From CAJCJE01 sp036494465 (lineage in GTDB: Bacteria > Actinomycetota > Actinomycetes > Mycobacteriales > Pseudonocardiaceae), in contig DASXOJ010000267.1 in assembly GCA_036494465.1 (NCBI GenBank), forward strand, positions 1-64,000: a stretch of DNA of 64,000 nucleotides, in the 5' to 3' direction. This document shows positions 16,380 through 24,425 of the stretch, in pieces. Both the position numbers and the translations under genes were made by a program. A model generated the notes under the pieces. It was not told the origin of the DNA. It did no database searches and worked only from the letters and a program-made list of their open reading frames with translations. Each line of letters starts with the position of its first letter. Positions within the stretch are counted from its first letter, which is position 1.

Positions 16380-18398
16380 CTACGCTGCGCGAGCGGCGTG
16401 CACGACGCCGGTCACGTGTTCTGCGGACAGTTCAGGCAAGGTCAGGCAGGCGCCACCGAGCGCGTCGGCCACCCGCGCGGCGACACCGAGCCGGACGGGG
16501 CCGTGCTCGCAGTCGACGGTCACCGAGGCGACGCCGTCCGCGGCCAGCAGCGCGGCGGCCCGCAACGCGTCGTGCACCGGATCGTGGCCACGCGCGGCGC
16601 TGGTGGCCCGGCCGTCGGTGAGCACGACCAGCAGCGGACGCCTGCGCGGATCACGCAATCGTTGCACGGCAAGGACTTTGCGCGCCCGCAGCAGACCCTC
16701 CGCGAGCGGGGTGCGGCCGCCGGTGCGCAACTTGGCCAGCCTGCGCACCGCGGCGTCGATCGAGGACGTCGGCGGCAGCGCGACCTCGGCGGCAGCGCCC
16801 CGGAAGGTGATCACGCCGACCTGATCGCGCCGCTGATAAGCGTCGCGCAACAGGGAAAGCACGGCTCCGGTGACCGCGGACATGCGCTGCTTGGCGGCCA
16901 TCGAACCGGAGGTGTCCACCGCGAACAGCACCAGGTTGCTCTCCCGGCCCTCGTGCACGGCGGCCCGCAGGTCCTCGCCCTTGAGCATCAGCCCAGGACC
17001 GGACCGACCACGCGCGAGCTGGTGCGGCGCGGCAGCGGCCAGCGTGCCGAGCAGGTGCAACCCGGAACCCGCGCTCGGCGCGGCGTCCGCGACCCGCACC
17101 ACCCGGCCGGACGGAGTGCGCGACCGCGATCGCTTGCCCGGCGCGCCCTCGCCCATGCCTGGCAGTTCGATCAGCCGGGCCCGAAAGGACGGTGCCGGTT
17201 GCGGCGCCTGCCGCTCCCCGCCGCGTTGCGGTGGCTGGCCCTGCTGATTGTCGGCTGGGGTTTGCGGTTGCTCTTGCTGGGTGTCCGATGGGGTTTGTGG
17301 TTGCTCTTGCTGGGTGTCCGATGGGGCTTGGCCGGTGCCGGGGCCGTCCGGGTCGTCGTCGGGTTCGGGCTCGGAGTTGTCCTCGGCCTGCTCGGCGGCG
17401 TCTTCCAGCGCCTTGGTCAGCTGGTCCTCGTCCAGGCCGGGCTCGTCGAACGGGTCGCGCCTGCGCCGGTGCGGCAACGCCAGCCGCACCCCGATCTCCA
17501 CGTCGTCCGCGTTGACCTCAGCCGCGCCGCGCCAGGCCGCGTGCGCGATCGCGGTGCGCGCCACCACCAGGTCGGCCCGCATGCCGTCCACCTCGAACGC
17601 GGCACAGACCGCCGCGATCCGGCGCAGCTCGGTGTCGGTCAGCCGGACCGAGGGCAGCACCGCACGCGCGGTCGCGATGCGTTCGGCGAACTGCTTGTCC
17701 TCGTCGGCCCAGCGCGCGGCGAAACCGTCCGGGTCGGCCTCGAACGCCAGCCTGCGCCGGATCACCTCGGTCCTGGTGTTCACCTCGCGCGCCGCGCTCA
17801 CCTGCACGGTCAACCCGAACCGGTCGAGCAACTGCGGGCGCAGCTCGCCCTCCTCCGGGTTCATCGTGCCGACCAGCAGGAACGACGACGCGTGCGAGAC
17901 CGAGACGCCCTCCCGTTCGACGTGCGCGCGGCCCATCGCGGCCGCGTCCAGCAACAGGTCGACCAGATGGTCGTGCAGCAGGTTGACCTCGTCCACGTAG
18001 AGCACGCCGCGATGCGCCGCCGCCAGCAGACCGGGCTGGTAGGCACGCACGCCCTCGGTCAGCGCCCGCTCCAGGTCGAGCGAGCCGATCAACCGGTCCT
18101 CGGTCGCACCGATCGGCAGTTCGATCAGCCGCGCGAGCCGACGTCGCGTCTGCGGCCGAACGTGCGGTCCGTCCGGACAATTCGGGTCGACGTTGGCCGG
18201 GTCGCAGCCGAACCGGCAGTCCACCACCACGTCCAGTTCGGGCAGCAAGGCGGCGAGCGCGCGCACTACCGTCGATTTGGCCGTGCCCTTCTCACCACGG
18301 ACCAGCACCCCGCCGATGGCCGGATGCACCGCGTTGAGCAGCAGAGCGAGCCGCAGATCGTCGTGACCGACAACAGCGGAGAACGGGAAGCCCGTCAT
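16380..18398 (-). CDS. ChlI/ChlD-type chelatase subunit (putative cobaltochelatase ATPase)
   Basis: A 672-residue fusion of an AAA+ ATPase and a von Willebrand A domain. Near the start are VVGHDDLRLALLLNAVHP and the Walker A GEKGTAKSTVVRALA; then LYVDEVNLLHDHLVD (Walker B) and VGTMNPEEGELRPQLLDRF. The middle (about residues 350-420) is acidic and Pro/Gln-rich with repeated SDTQQEQPQTP. The VWA domain carries the MIDAS motif FAVDTSGSMAA near residue 500. Such proteins drive metal insertion by a CobN-like subunit. First position behind the B12 riboswitch points to cobalt. ATG at 18398 follows GAGGAAGGA by 9 bases; GTG at 18404 is an alternative. Confidence 0.9.
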   Translation of the reverse strand: MTGFPFSAVVGHDDLRLALLLNAVHPAIGGVLVRGEKGTAKSTVVRALAALLPELDVVVDCRFGCDPANVDPNCPDGPHVRPQTRRRLARLIELPIGATEDRLIGSLDLERALTEGVRAYQPGLLAAAHRGVLYVDEVNLLHDHLVDLLLDAAAMGRAHVEREGVSVSHASSFLLVGTMNPEEGELRPQLLDRFGLTVQVSAAREVNTRTEVIRRRLAFEADPDGFAARWADEDKQFAERIATARAVLPSVRLTDTELRRIAAVCAAFEVDGMRADLVVARTAIAHAAWRGAAEVNADDVEIGVRLALPHRRRRDPFDEPGLDEDQLTKALEDAAEQAEDNSEPEPDDDPDGPGTGQAPSDTQQEQPQTPSDTQQEQPQTPADNQQGQPPQRGGERQAPQPAPSFRARLIELPGMGEGAPGKRSRSRTPSGRVVRVADAAPSAGSGLHLLGTLAAAAPHQLARGRSGPGLMLKGEDLRAAVHEGRESNLVLFAVDTSGSMAAKQRMSAVTGAVLSLLRDAYQRRDQVGVITFRGAAAEVALPPTSSIDAAVRRLAKLRTGGRTPLAEGLLRARKVLAVQRLRDPRRRPLLVVLTDGRATSAARGHDPVHDALRAAALLAADGVASVTVDCEHGPVRLGVAARVADALGGACLTLPELSAEHVTGVVHAARAA

Positions 18399-18444
18399 GC
18401 CCACGATTCCTTCCTCGGGTGTCCACGCCCGGGTCAAGGCTGGT

Positions 18445-18464
18445 GGGTGCGGCGAACCGCACCC
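18445..18464 (-). promoter_or_regulatory. 8-bp hairpin between B12 aptamer and chelatase gene
   Basis: On the minus strand GGGTGCGG and CCGCACCC pair perfectly around a TTCG tetraloop. It lies directly after the B12 aptamer and about 50 bases before the start codon. No T-run follows, so it may be the riboswitch expression platform or a rho-linked terminator rather than a classical intrinsic terminator. Confidence 0.6.
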
Positions 18465-18467
18465 GCG

Positions 18468-18640
18468 CGGAGCAGGAGTGTCCTGGCTCCCGGATCGACG
18501 GCGTGCCCCGGCCTTCCCAGAGCCGTCAGCCCTGGTGGCCAAGCTTGGAGCACCCCTTTCCGGTCACAGTGGCGGGACCGCGCCGGATTCGCACCGGCTT
18601 CCTCGCTCGCCTCCGCATTGGGTTCACCGGCATCGTCGCA
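18468..18640 (-). promoter_or_regulatory. cobalamin (B12) riboswitch
   Basis: The minus strand carries the conserved aptamer core GAAGCCGGTGCGAATCCGGC, then GCGGTCCCGCCACTGTGA, and about 70 bases later the B12-box-like GAGCCAGGACACTCCTGC (18472-18489). These match the adenosylcobalamin riboswitch class in order and spacing. It precedes the chlID-cobO-cobB-cobI-cobM-cobL-cobJ-cobA operon and should switch it off when B12 is abundant. The outer boundaries are approximate. Confidence 0.92.
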
Positions 18641-18742
18641 TCCGCGCATCCTTCCGCACCAGGCGTGCGTGATCACCGCCCCAGTCGGGTACCTGTGCTT
18701 CCATGGGTATATCTCGGTCGATTTCGAGGTGAGGGGGCTCTC

Positions 18743-19006
18743 ATGCACGGTGGAGGCGGCGTCAGTGGCGGGCACCACGGCGGCGGATTCGGTGGACACC
18801 AGCATCACGGAGGTGGCTTCGCCGGTCACCACCATGATCAGCAGAACCAGGGCGACCAGGGCTGGATCTTCGTGCCGACGAGCAACGTGCAACGACCCCG
18901 GACGAACGGTTCCTGGGGCGGACCCCGGTCGATGGCGACGCGCTACCTCGTGTTCGGCGCGTTCGTCGTGGTGTTCCTGACCATCATGCTCATCGTCGCG
19001 CACTGA
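18743..19006 (+). CDS. His/Gly-rich small single-pass membrane protein
   Basis: An 87-residue protein with ATG at 18743 after a purine-rich GAGGTGAGGGGG site. Residues 2-30 are almost entirely His, Gly, Ser and Gln, with HH and HHH clusters that could bind Ni, Co, Cu or Zn. Residues 31-66 are a polar linker with WIFVPTSN. Residues 68-86 form one hydrophobic segment (YLVFGAFVVVFLTIMLIVA), giving a C-terminal anchor. I do not recognise the family. It is divergent from the B12 riboswitch operon and upstream of bioF, so a link to metal supply is possible but unproven. Confidence 0.65.
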   Translation: MHGGGGVSGGHHGGGFGGHQHHGGGFAGHHHDQQNQGDQGWIFVPTSNVQRPRTNGSWGGPRSMATRYLVFGAFVVVFLTIMLIVAH

Positions 19007-19061
19007 GCGGGGGCGGCCGGTCCCGAGTGCCGTTCGACCGGCGGATGCGAAACTGACCTGC

Positions 19062-20252
19062 GTGAGTACCTCCGTCGTGCCGAATGCTGCCCGTCTCGAC
19101 CCTGAGCACGTCTTCGACTGGATCGACGCCCACGCCGAGGACCGGGCGCGAGCGGGGCTCAAGCGACAGGTGCGACCGAGGCCGGCCACGTCGACCGACC
19201 TCGACCTGGCAGGTAACGACTATCTGGGCCTGACCAGGGACAAGCGGGTGGCGGGCGCGGCAGCGGCAGCGACATTGCGCTGGGGCGCGGGCTCGACAGG
19301 TTCGCGGCTGGTGACCGGATCGACCGAAGTGCACACCGAACTGGAGCTCGAACTCGCGTCGTTCTGCGGCGCCCAGGCAGCACTGGTGTTCTCCTCCGGC
19401 TTCATGGCCAACCTGGCCGCGACCATCTGCCTGTCCGGACCGGACGCGGCGATCGTCGCGGACCGCTACATCCACGCGTCGCTGATCGACGGCACCCGGC
19501 TGGCCAAGGCCGCCGTGTCCGTCGCCGACCACGCGGATCCGGCCGCGATCGAGCGCGCACTGGCATCCCGGGACCGGCAGCGCGCGCTGGTGGTCACCGA
19601 CTCGGTCTTCTCGGTGGACGGCGACCTCGCGCCGCTGCCCGAGCTCGCCGCAGTGTGCCGGCGGCAGGGCGCCGGGCTGCTCGTCGACGACGCGCACGGG
19701 TTCGGCGTGCTCGGCGACGGCGGCCGGGGCGCGGTGGCCGAAGCCGGTTTGCATGGCGCGCCGGACGTGGTCACCACCATCACGTTGTCCAAGGCGCTCG
19801 GCGCGCAGGGCGGCGCGGTGCTCGGGCCACGCCGGGTCATCCACCACCTGGTGAACACCGCGCGCACCTTCATTTTCGACACCGGACTCGCGCCCGGTTC
19901 CGCTGCCGCAGCGCTGACCGCGTTGCGCGTGCTCAAGGAAGAACCCGAGCGGACCGAACGGGTGCGGGGCAACGCGATGACGCTCGCCAGCCGCCTCACC
20001 GAGGCCGGGTTCGCCGCGTGCACGCCGAGCGCCGCGGTGATCTCGGTGCGGGCGCCCTCGCCGGAAGCCGCGGTCGAGTGGGCCGAGCGGTGCCGCGAGG
20101 AAGGCGTCGTGGTCGGTTGCTTCCGGCCGCCGTCGGTGCCGGACAAGGTCTCCCGGCTGCGGTTGACCGTGCGCGCCGACCTGACCGAGGCCGACCTCGA
20201 CCGGGCCGTCCGCACGATCACCGAAGCCGCGCCCTCGGGCGCCCGTCGTTGA
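19062..20252 (+). CDS. bioF: 8-amino-7-oxononanoate synthase
   Basis: A 396-residue PLP-dependent alpha-oxoamine synthase that condenses pimeloyl thioester with alanine in biotin synthesis. Family marks: DLDLAGNDYLGLTRDKRV, GAGSTGSRLVTGSTEVHTELE, VFSSGFMANLAA, LLVDDAHGFGVLGDGGRG and the PLP-lysine segment TITLSKALGAQGGAVLG. The C-terminal FRPPSVPDKVSRLRLTVRA is also typical. GTG at 19062 gives a normal length. No bioA, bioD or bioB is adjacent, so it may act with a remote bio cluster or be a paralogue for another product. It is convergent with the acetyltransferase, the two stops abutting. Confidence 0.88.
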   Translation: MSTSVVPNAARLDPEHVFDWIDAHAEDRARAGLKRQVRPRPATSTDLDLAGNDYLGLTRDKRVAGAAAAATLRWGAGSTGSRLVTGSTEVHTELELELASFCGAQAALVFSSGFMANLAATICLSGPDAAIVADRYIHASLIDGTRLAKAAVSVADHADPAAIERALASRDRQRALVVTDSVFSVDGDLAPLPELAAVCRRQGAGLLVDDAHGFGVLGDGGRGAVAEAGLHGAPDVVTTITLSKALGAQGGAVLGPRRVIHHLVNTARTFIFDTGLAPGSAAAALTALRVLKEEPERTERVRGNAMTLASRLTEAGFAACTPSAAVISVRAPSPEAAVEWAERCREEGVVVGCFRPPSVPDKVSRLRLTVRADLTEADLDRAVRTITEAAPSGARR

Positions 20253-20711
20253 TCAGCGCGCGGGCCTGCGCATGGTGATGTGCGGGATGTCGTCCTCCAG
20301 GTAGACCTCGCCCTCGGGGACGAAGCCGAACCCCGCGTAGAAGCCCTGCGCCTGGACCTGCGCCTCCAACACCGAGGCCGCGTCCCCCGCCTCGGCCAGC
20401 GCGGCCTCCATCAACCTGCGGGACAGCCCCCGCCCGCGCAACTCCCGCACCGTGCACACCCGGCCGATGCGGAAACCGTCGCGCTCCTCCAACAGCCGCA
20501 AGCACGCGACCGGCCCAGCTGCCGCGTCCGATTCGAGCCAGAAATGCCTGGTCGTGTCCAGCAGGTCCAGCCCGTCCAACTCGTCGTACGCGGCGTTCTG
20601 CTCGACCACGAATATCGAGACCCGCAACCGGAGCAGCGCATACAGGCGGGCCGGGGTGAGGTCGGCCGCCCAGGCCCTGCGCAGGGTCGCTGACTGCTGA
20701 TGCACGCTCAT
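20253..20711 (-). CDS. ElaA-type GNAT acetyltransferase
   Basis: A 152-residue GCN5-related N-acetyltransferase of the ElaA branch. LYALLRLRVSIFVVEQNAAYDELDG near residues 23-47 is the ElaA signature. The acetyl-CoA loop is RIGRVCTVRELRGRGLSRRLMEAAL. The end YAGFGFVPEGEVYLEDDIPHITMRR is also typical. The substrate is unknown. From memory, the mycobacterial homologue lies next to the cobO/chelatase genes as here, so the position is conserved. Confidence 0.88.
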   Translation of the reverse strand: MSVHQQSATLRRAWAADLTPARLYALLRLRVSIFVVEQNAAYDELDGLDLLDTTRHFWLESDAAAGPVACLRLLEERDGFRIGRVCTVRELRGRGLSRRLMEAALAEAGDAASVLEAQVQAQGFYAGFGFVPEGEVYLEDDIPHITMRRPAR

Positions 20712-20785
20712 CAGGGGTAGATATCACATCAACTGATCGTGGGATACCGCACGAACTGGGCAACCAACCGCGCGATGCGACGTCC

Positions 20786-21604
20786 ATGCAGAACGTGACA
20801 GGACGAAAGCTACTCACGGTGGCGGTCGCACTGTTCGGCATCGCCCTGGTCGGCTGCTCGGCGGCCACAACGGTGCCGAGCAGTTCGCCCGTTGCGAAAC
20901 CGGCCTTCTCGAACTGGACGGTCGGCGCGACACCGTTGCCGGTGCAGGCCAACGGCTACGGCAAGATCGAACCGACGCCCGCCGCGCTGGTGGATCGCCG
21001 GTTGCCCACCACGGACTTCCTGCCACCGCCCGCCGATGGCCGGTACCACTCAACGGTCACAGCCGTGCCCGCCACCGTGCTCAAGCGCAGCACCTGGCAG
21101 GCCGCCTGCCCGGTACGCAGCAACCAACTGCGCTACCTGACCATGTCGTTCTGGGGTTTCGACGGCAAACCGCACACCGGCGAGATGCTGGTGAACGCGC
21201 AGGTCGCCGACGCGGTGCCGACCGTGTTCGCGAAGCTCTACGCTGCGCACTTCCCGATCGAGGAAATGCGCGTGGCGAGCGTCACCGACCAGGCCGCGCC
21301 CCCGACCGGCGACGGCAACAACACCACCGCGTTCGTCTGCCGCCCGACCGTCGGCGAGACCACCTGGTCCGCGCACGCGTCCGGGCTGGCCATCGACGTG
21401 AACCCGTTCTGCAACCCCTACCGCGACGGCGACCTGATCGTGCCCGAACTCGCCTCGTCCTACCTGCACCGCACGAACGCGCGCCCCGGCATGGTGCTGC
21501 CCGGTGATTCGACCATCACGGCGTTCGCGTCGATCGGCTGGACCTGGGGCGGTTCCTGGACATCGCCAAAGGACCTGATGCACTTCACCGCCAACGGCCA
21601 CTGA
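20786..21604 (+). CDS. lipoprotein with M15-family (VanY-like) peptidase domain
   Basis: A 272-residue exported protein. Residues 8-24 form a lipoprotein signal ending in the lipobox LVGC, with Cys24 to be lipidated. A Ser/Pro linker follows. The C-terminal half resembles D-alanyl-D-alanine carboxypeptidase/L,D-peptidase folds: TTWSAHASGLAIDVNPFCNP holds the SxHxxGxAxD zinc-ligand pattern and KDLMHFT supplies the last His. The expected role is trimming peptidoglycan stem peptides at the outer membrane face. It is divergent from the acetyltransferase gene. Confidence 0.8.
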   Translation: MQNVTGRKLLTVAVALFGIALVGCSAATTVPSSSPVAKPAFSNWTVGATPLPVQANGYGKIEPTPAALVDRRLPTTDFLPPPADGRYHSTVTAVPATVLKRSTWQAACPVRSNQLRYLTMSFWGFDGKPHTGEMLVNAQVADAVPTVFAKLYAAHFPIEEMRVASVTDQAAPPTGDGNNTTAFVCRPTVGETTWSAHASGLAIDVNPFCNPYRDGDLIVPELASSYLHRTNARPGMVLPGDSTITAFASIGWTWGGSWTSPKDLMHFTANGH

Positions 21605-21616
21605 CAAGCAGGGGGA

Positions 21617-21647
21617 TTTCGCCACCCCGGCCTCAGAATTGGCGAAA
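21617..21647. repeat. inverted repeat between peptidase and MFS genes
   Basis: TTTCGCCA at 21617-21624 and TGGCGAAA at 21640-21647 form 8-bp arms around 15 bases. It lies 13 bases after the lipoprotein stop and about 90 bases before the transporter start. It could be a regulator site for the transporter or a weak terminator; there is no T-run. Confidence 0.4.
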
Positions 21648-21733
21648 ATCGGCAAAGTCTCGGTCTTGGGTGGAACGCGCACCGGTCCGGACTCCACCCT
21701 CACAGTCAGCACCTCGGCTGAAGGACGGATTCC

Positions 21734-23143
21734 GTGTCGCACAAGCACCGATGGGTCGCGCTCGTCGGACTGTTGCTCGCCGAGGCGATGAACCTGCTCG
21801 ACGCGACCATCGTGCAGGTCGCCGCGCCGGTCATCGACACGTCCCTGACCGGTCCGGACAGCGACATCCAGTGGTTCAGCGCGGCGTACACGCTGCCGCT
21901 GGCGATGGTGCTGATCACCGGCGGCCGGCTCGGCGACAGCTACGGCCGCAGGCGCCTGTTCCGCATCGGCGTCGCCGGGTTCGTGCTCGCTTCGGTGGTC
22001 TGCGCACTGTCCACATCGGCCGGAATGCTGATCACGACCCGGGCCGTGCAGGGTGCGGCGGCCGGGTTGATCATCCCGCAGACCTTCGGGCTGATCCGCG
22101 CCATGTTCGATGGCCCGGAACTGCCGAGGGCACTGGGTTTCATCGGTCCGGTGATGGGCCTCGCCGCGGTGTGCGGGCCGATCACCGGCGGCCTGCTCAC
22201 CCACGCCGACCTGTTCGGTTCCTCCTGGCGGTCGGTGTTCCTGGTCAACGTGCCGCTGGGCATCGGCGTGCTGCTGCTGGCCCGCCTGCTGCGCGAGGAT
22301 CGCGCGCCGGAACCGGGCACGCTCGACCTGGTGGGCACCGCGTTGGCCATGCTCGGCGCGGGCCTCGTGATCTACCCGTTGATCCAGGCGACCTGGTCGG
22401 CCACCACCTGGGCGCTGCTGGCCGCGGGCGCGATCGTGTTCGGCTGGCTGGCTTGGCAACAGCGCGCCAACGCGCGACGGGGGCGGGATTCGCTGATCGC
22501 GGTCACCTTGTTCGGCAACCGGGGTTTCGTCGCCGCGCTGGTCTGCCTCGCGCTGTTCTTCTCGGTGCTCAACGGCGTGTTGCTGGTCGTCGTGCTGCGA
22601 TTGCAGGTCGCGCTGCACGCGACCGTGCTGACCACGAGCCTGTCGCTGCTGCCGTGGTCGATCGGGATGGGGGCGTCCTCGGTGCTCGCCGGGCGGTACC
22701 TGTATCCGCGCTATGGCGTGAAGATCGTGTTCGCCGGGCTGTGCCTGTTGCTCGCGGGAATCGTCGGCGGTGTCGGGGGGATCGCGTCGACGGGCTACCC
22801 GTGGCCGTTGCTCGGCACTCTGGGCGTTGCCGGGTTGGGCATCGGCCTGTTCACGACGTCCCTGTTCACGGTCGCGCTCGGCAACGTCGCACCGCACGAG
22901 ACCGGTTCGGCGGCCGGACTGCTCAACGCGGTCCAGCAACTCGGCGCCACGCTGGGCGTCGCGGTGCTGGGCACGGTGTTCTTCAGCGCGGGCGCGCCGC
23001 GGGCGCTGGTGGTCGCGGCCGGGACGGTGCTGCTCACCGCGATCGGCGCCGCGATCATGGTCAACGGGGCGCGGCGCCGATCCGGCGAAGATCAGTCCTC
23101 GTCGGAGGAGGCGGTCTCCGAAGACTCGGTGCTCTCCGACTGA
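21734..23143 (+). CDS. MFS transporter, DHA2 (EmrB/QacA) drug efflux family
   Basis: A 469-residue membrane protein with about 14 hydrophobic segments, consistent with DHA2 proton antiporters. Near the start are LLLAEAMNLLDATIVQVAAP (motif C/D1-like) and GGRLGDSYGRRRLF (motif A in the loop after helix 2). RAVQGAAAGLIIPQTFGLIR and GPITGGLL follow. It probably exports drugs or secondary metabolites. GTG at 21734 has AAGGA upstream. The acidic C-terminus (EDQSSSEEAVSEDSVLSD) is encoded in the 52-bp overlap with the convergent M48 gene. Confidence 0.9.
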   Translation: MSHKHRWVALVGLLLAEAMNLLDATIVQVAAPVIDTSLTGPDSDIQWFSAAYTLPLAMVLITGGRLGDSYGRRRLFRIGVAGFVLASVVCALSTSAGMLITTRAVQGAAAGLIIPQTFGLIRAMFDGPELPRALGFIGPVMGLAAVCGPITGGLLTHADLFGSSWRSVFLVNVPLGIGVLLLARLLREDRAPEPGTLDLVGTALAMLGAGLVIYPLIQATWSATTWALLAAGAIVFGWLAWQQRANARRGRDSLIAVTLFGNRGFVAALVCLALFFSVLNGVLLVVVLRLQVALHATVLTTSLSLLPWSIGMGASSVLAGRYLYPRYGVKIVFAGLCLLLAGIVGGVGGIASTGYPWPLLGTLGVAGLGIGLFTTSLFTVALGNVAPHETGSAAGLLNAVQQLGATLGVAVLGTVFFSAGAPRALVVAAGTVLLTAIGAAIMVNGARRRSGEDQSSSEEAVSEDSVLSD

Positions 23144-24183
23144 CCCGAGTTCCCGTTGCCGCCGAACCGGCGCCACACGCTGCCTGCGACGTCCGACAGC
23201 GCGCCGCCGACCTCGTTGAGCACCTTGGCCAGCGGATCGGTCGAGTTGGCGAAGCCGTCCTTGTACGACTTGGCCGCGTCCTTCATGTCCCGCGTCCAGG
23301 TGGTGTGCGGCTCGCCGCCCCGGCGCGGGTAGTTGCCTGCCAGGATCTCCCGGTATTCCTCGGACGCCGCCCAGCGCTGCAGTTCCGCCGCACGCACGAC
23401 CGCGAGCGGGTGCGTCAGATCCATCGTGTTGAGCAGCTTCAGCACGCTGTCCCGGACGTCGCCGTTGGACTGGTATTCCTTGGCCTGGTTGAGGAATTCG
23501 GCGGTGTCCACGTCACCGGGACCGCCAGCGCCCGCCATCAGCACGTGCGCCTGCAACGCCGCCTTCGGGTCCTGACCGCAGAGCAGACCGGCGCGGTCGC
23601 AGGACAGCTCGGCCTTGCGGTACCACTCCATCAGCGCCGCGATGATCGCCCGCAGGCCCCAGTAGCCCATCGGCATCCAGGACACGTTGTTGATCATCCC
23701 GAGCAGGCGCAACAGCATCGTCCGGTAGACCGCGTGCCCGGACAGCGCGTGCCCCATCTCGTGGCCGATCACCCAGCGCAGGCTGTCGGTGTCCATCAGG
23801 TCGACCAGTCCAGTGGTCAGCACGATGAACGGCGCGTCCATCCCGATCGTCATCGCGTTGACGGCCGATGAGCGGCTCACGAACAGCTCGGGCACCGGGT
23901 CGACGTCGAGGATGCTCGCGCACTCCTGGCGCAGCTGCTCGATGCGCGGGTACTGCTTGGGGCCGACCCGGATCGAGGACGACAGGTACAGCAGCCGCTC
24001 GCCGCGTTCCGCGAACGCGCCCGACACGACCTTGAGGAGACTGGCGAACTCGGGGACCGTGCGCAGCGTCGCCAGCGCGCCCCGGTCGGCCGGGTGTTCG
24101 TAGGCCCGGGGATCGATCTGCGGCAGCCGGATTCTGCTCGTCTGTTGCTCGATCTCGGTCCCGGGCGACTCGTTGGTGTCCAC
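23092..24183 (-). CDS. M48-family zinc metalloprotease
   Basis: A 363-residue protein with the zinc motif HEMGH at residues 141-145 and the downstream Glu ligand in KAELSCDRAGLL (about 187-198), the M48/HtpX pattern. Two hydrophobic stretches (LLRLLGMINNVSW and the following GYWGLRAIIAALM) lie just after the motif. No signal peptide is visible, unlike typical four-helix HtpX. The Ser/Glu-rich C-terminus is encoded in antiparallel overlap with the MFS gene. It may act in membrane protein quality control; the substrate is unknown. Confidence 0.85.
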   Translation of the reverse strand: MDTNESPGTEIEQQTSRIRLPQIDPRAYEHPADRGALATLRTVPEFASLLKVVSGAFAERGERLLYLSSSIRVGPKQYPRIEQLRQECASILDVDPVPELFVSRSSAVNAMTIGMDAPFIVLTTGLVDLMDTDSLRWVIGHEMGHALSGHAVYRTMLLRLLGMINNVSWMPMGYWGLRAIIAALMEWYRKAELSCDRAGLLCGQDPKAALQAHVLMAGAGGPGDVDTAEFLNQAKEYQSNGDVRDSVLKLLNTMDLTHPLAVVRAAELQRWAASEEYREILAGNYPRRGGEPHTTWTRDMKDAAKSYKDGFANSTDPLAKVLNEVGGALSDVAGSVWRRFGGNGNSGQSESTESSETASSDED

Positions 24184-24347
24184 GATTGGAGCGTATTAGT
24201 GAGGACCGACACAAGGGGGGCGAATTGCGTGATTGGGAAGCCCGGACACGACAGGCAACCAAAGGACGGCCTGAAGGATCCCTGAAAAGTCGTTAAAAGG
24301 GGTACCCCGACCCGTGCCAACGCGCTGAGCTTGTGGTGGTGTGGATG

Positions 24348-24376
24348 TTGGGCAGCCGGACCGGCTATCCGATAAT
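24348..24376 (+). promoter_or_regulatory. sigma-70-type promoter of the secreted serine protease
   Basis: TTGGGC at 24348-24353 and GATAAT at 24371-24376 are separated by exactly 17 bases and lie about 50 bases upstream of the GTG start. Both hexamers are close to consensus, unusual in DNA this GC-rich. Confidence 0.7.
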
Positions 24377-24425
24377 GATCATGTGCGGACCGTGCTGTGT
24401 TGGACCAGGAAGGGGAGGTGTGGCA

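Noticed and set aside
21050..23176. 708-codon antisense frame over the MFS transporter
   Set aside because: Arg/Gln/Asp/His-rich, no start context and no recognisable domain. The opposite strand encodes a clear DHA2 transporter.
24299..24308. Perfect palindrome GGGGTACCCC upstream of the serine protease
   Set aside because: It is ten bases long and more than 100 bases from the start, not associated with the promoter boxes. Likely chance.
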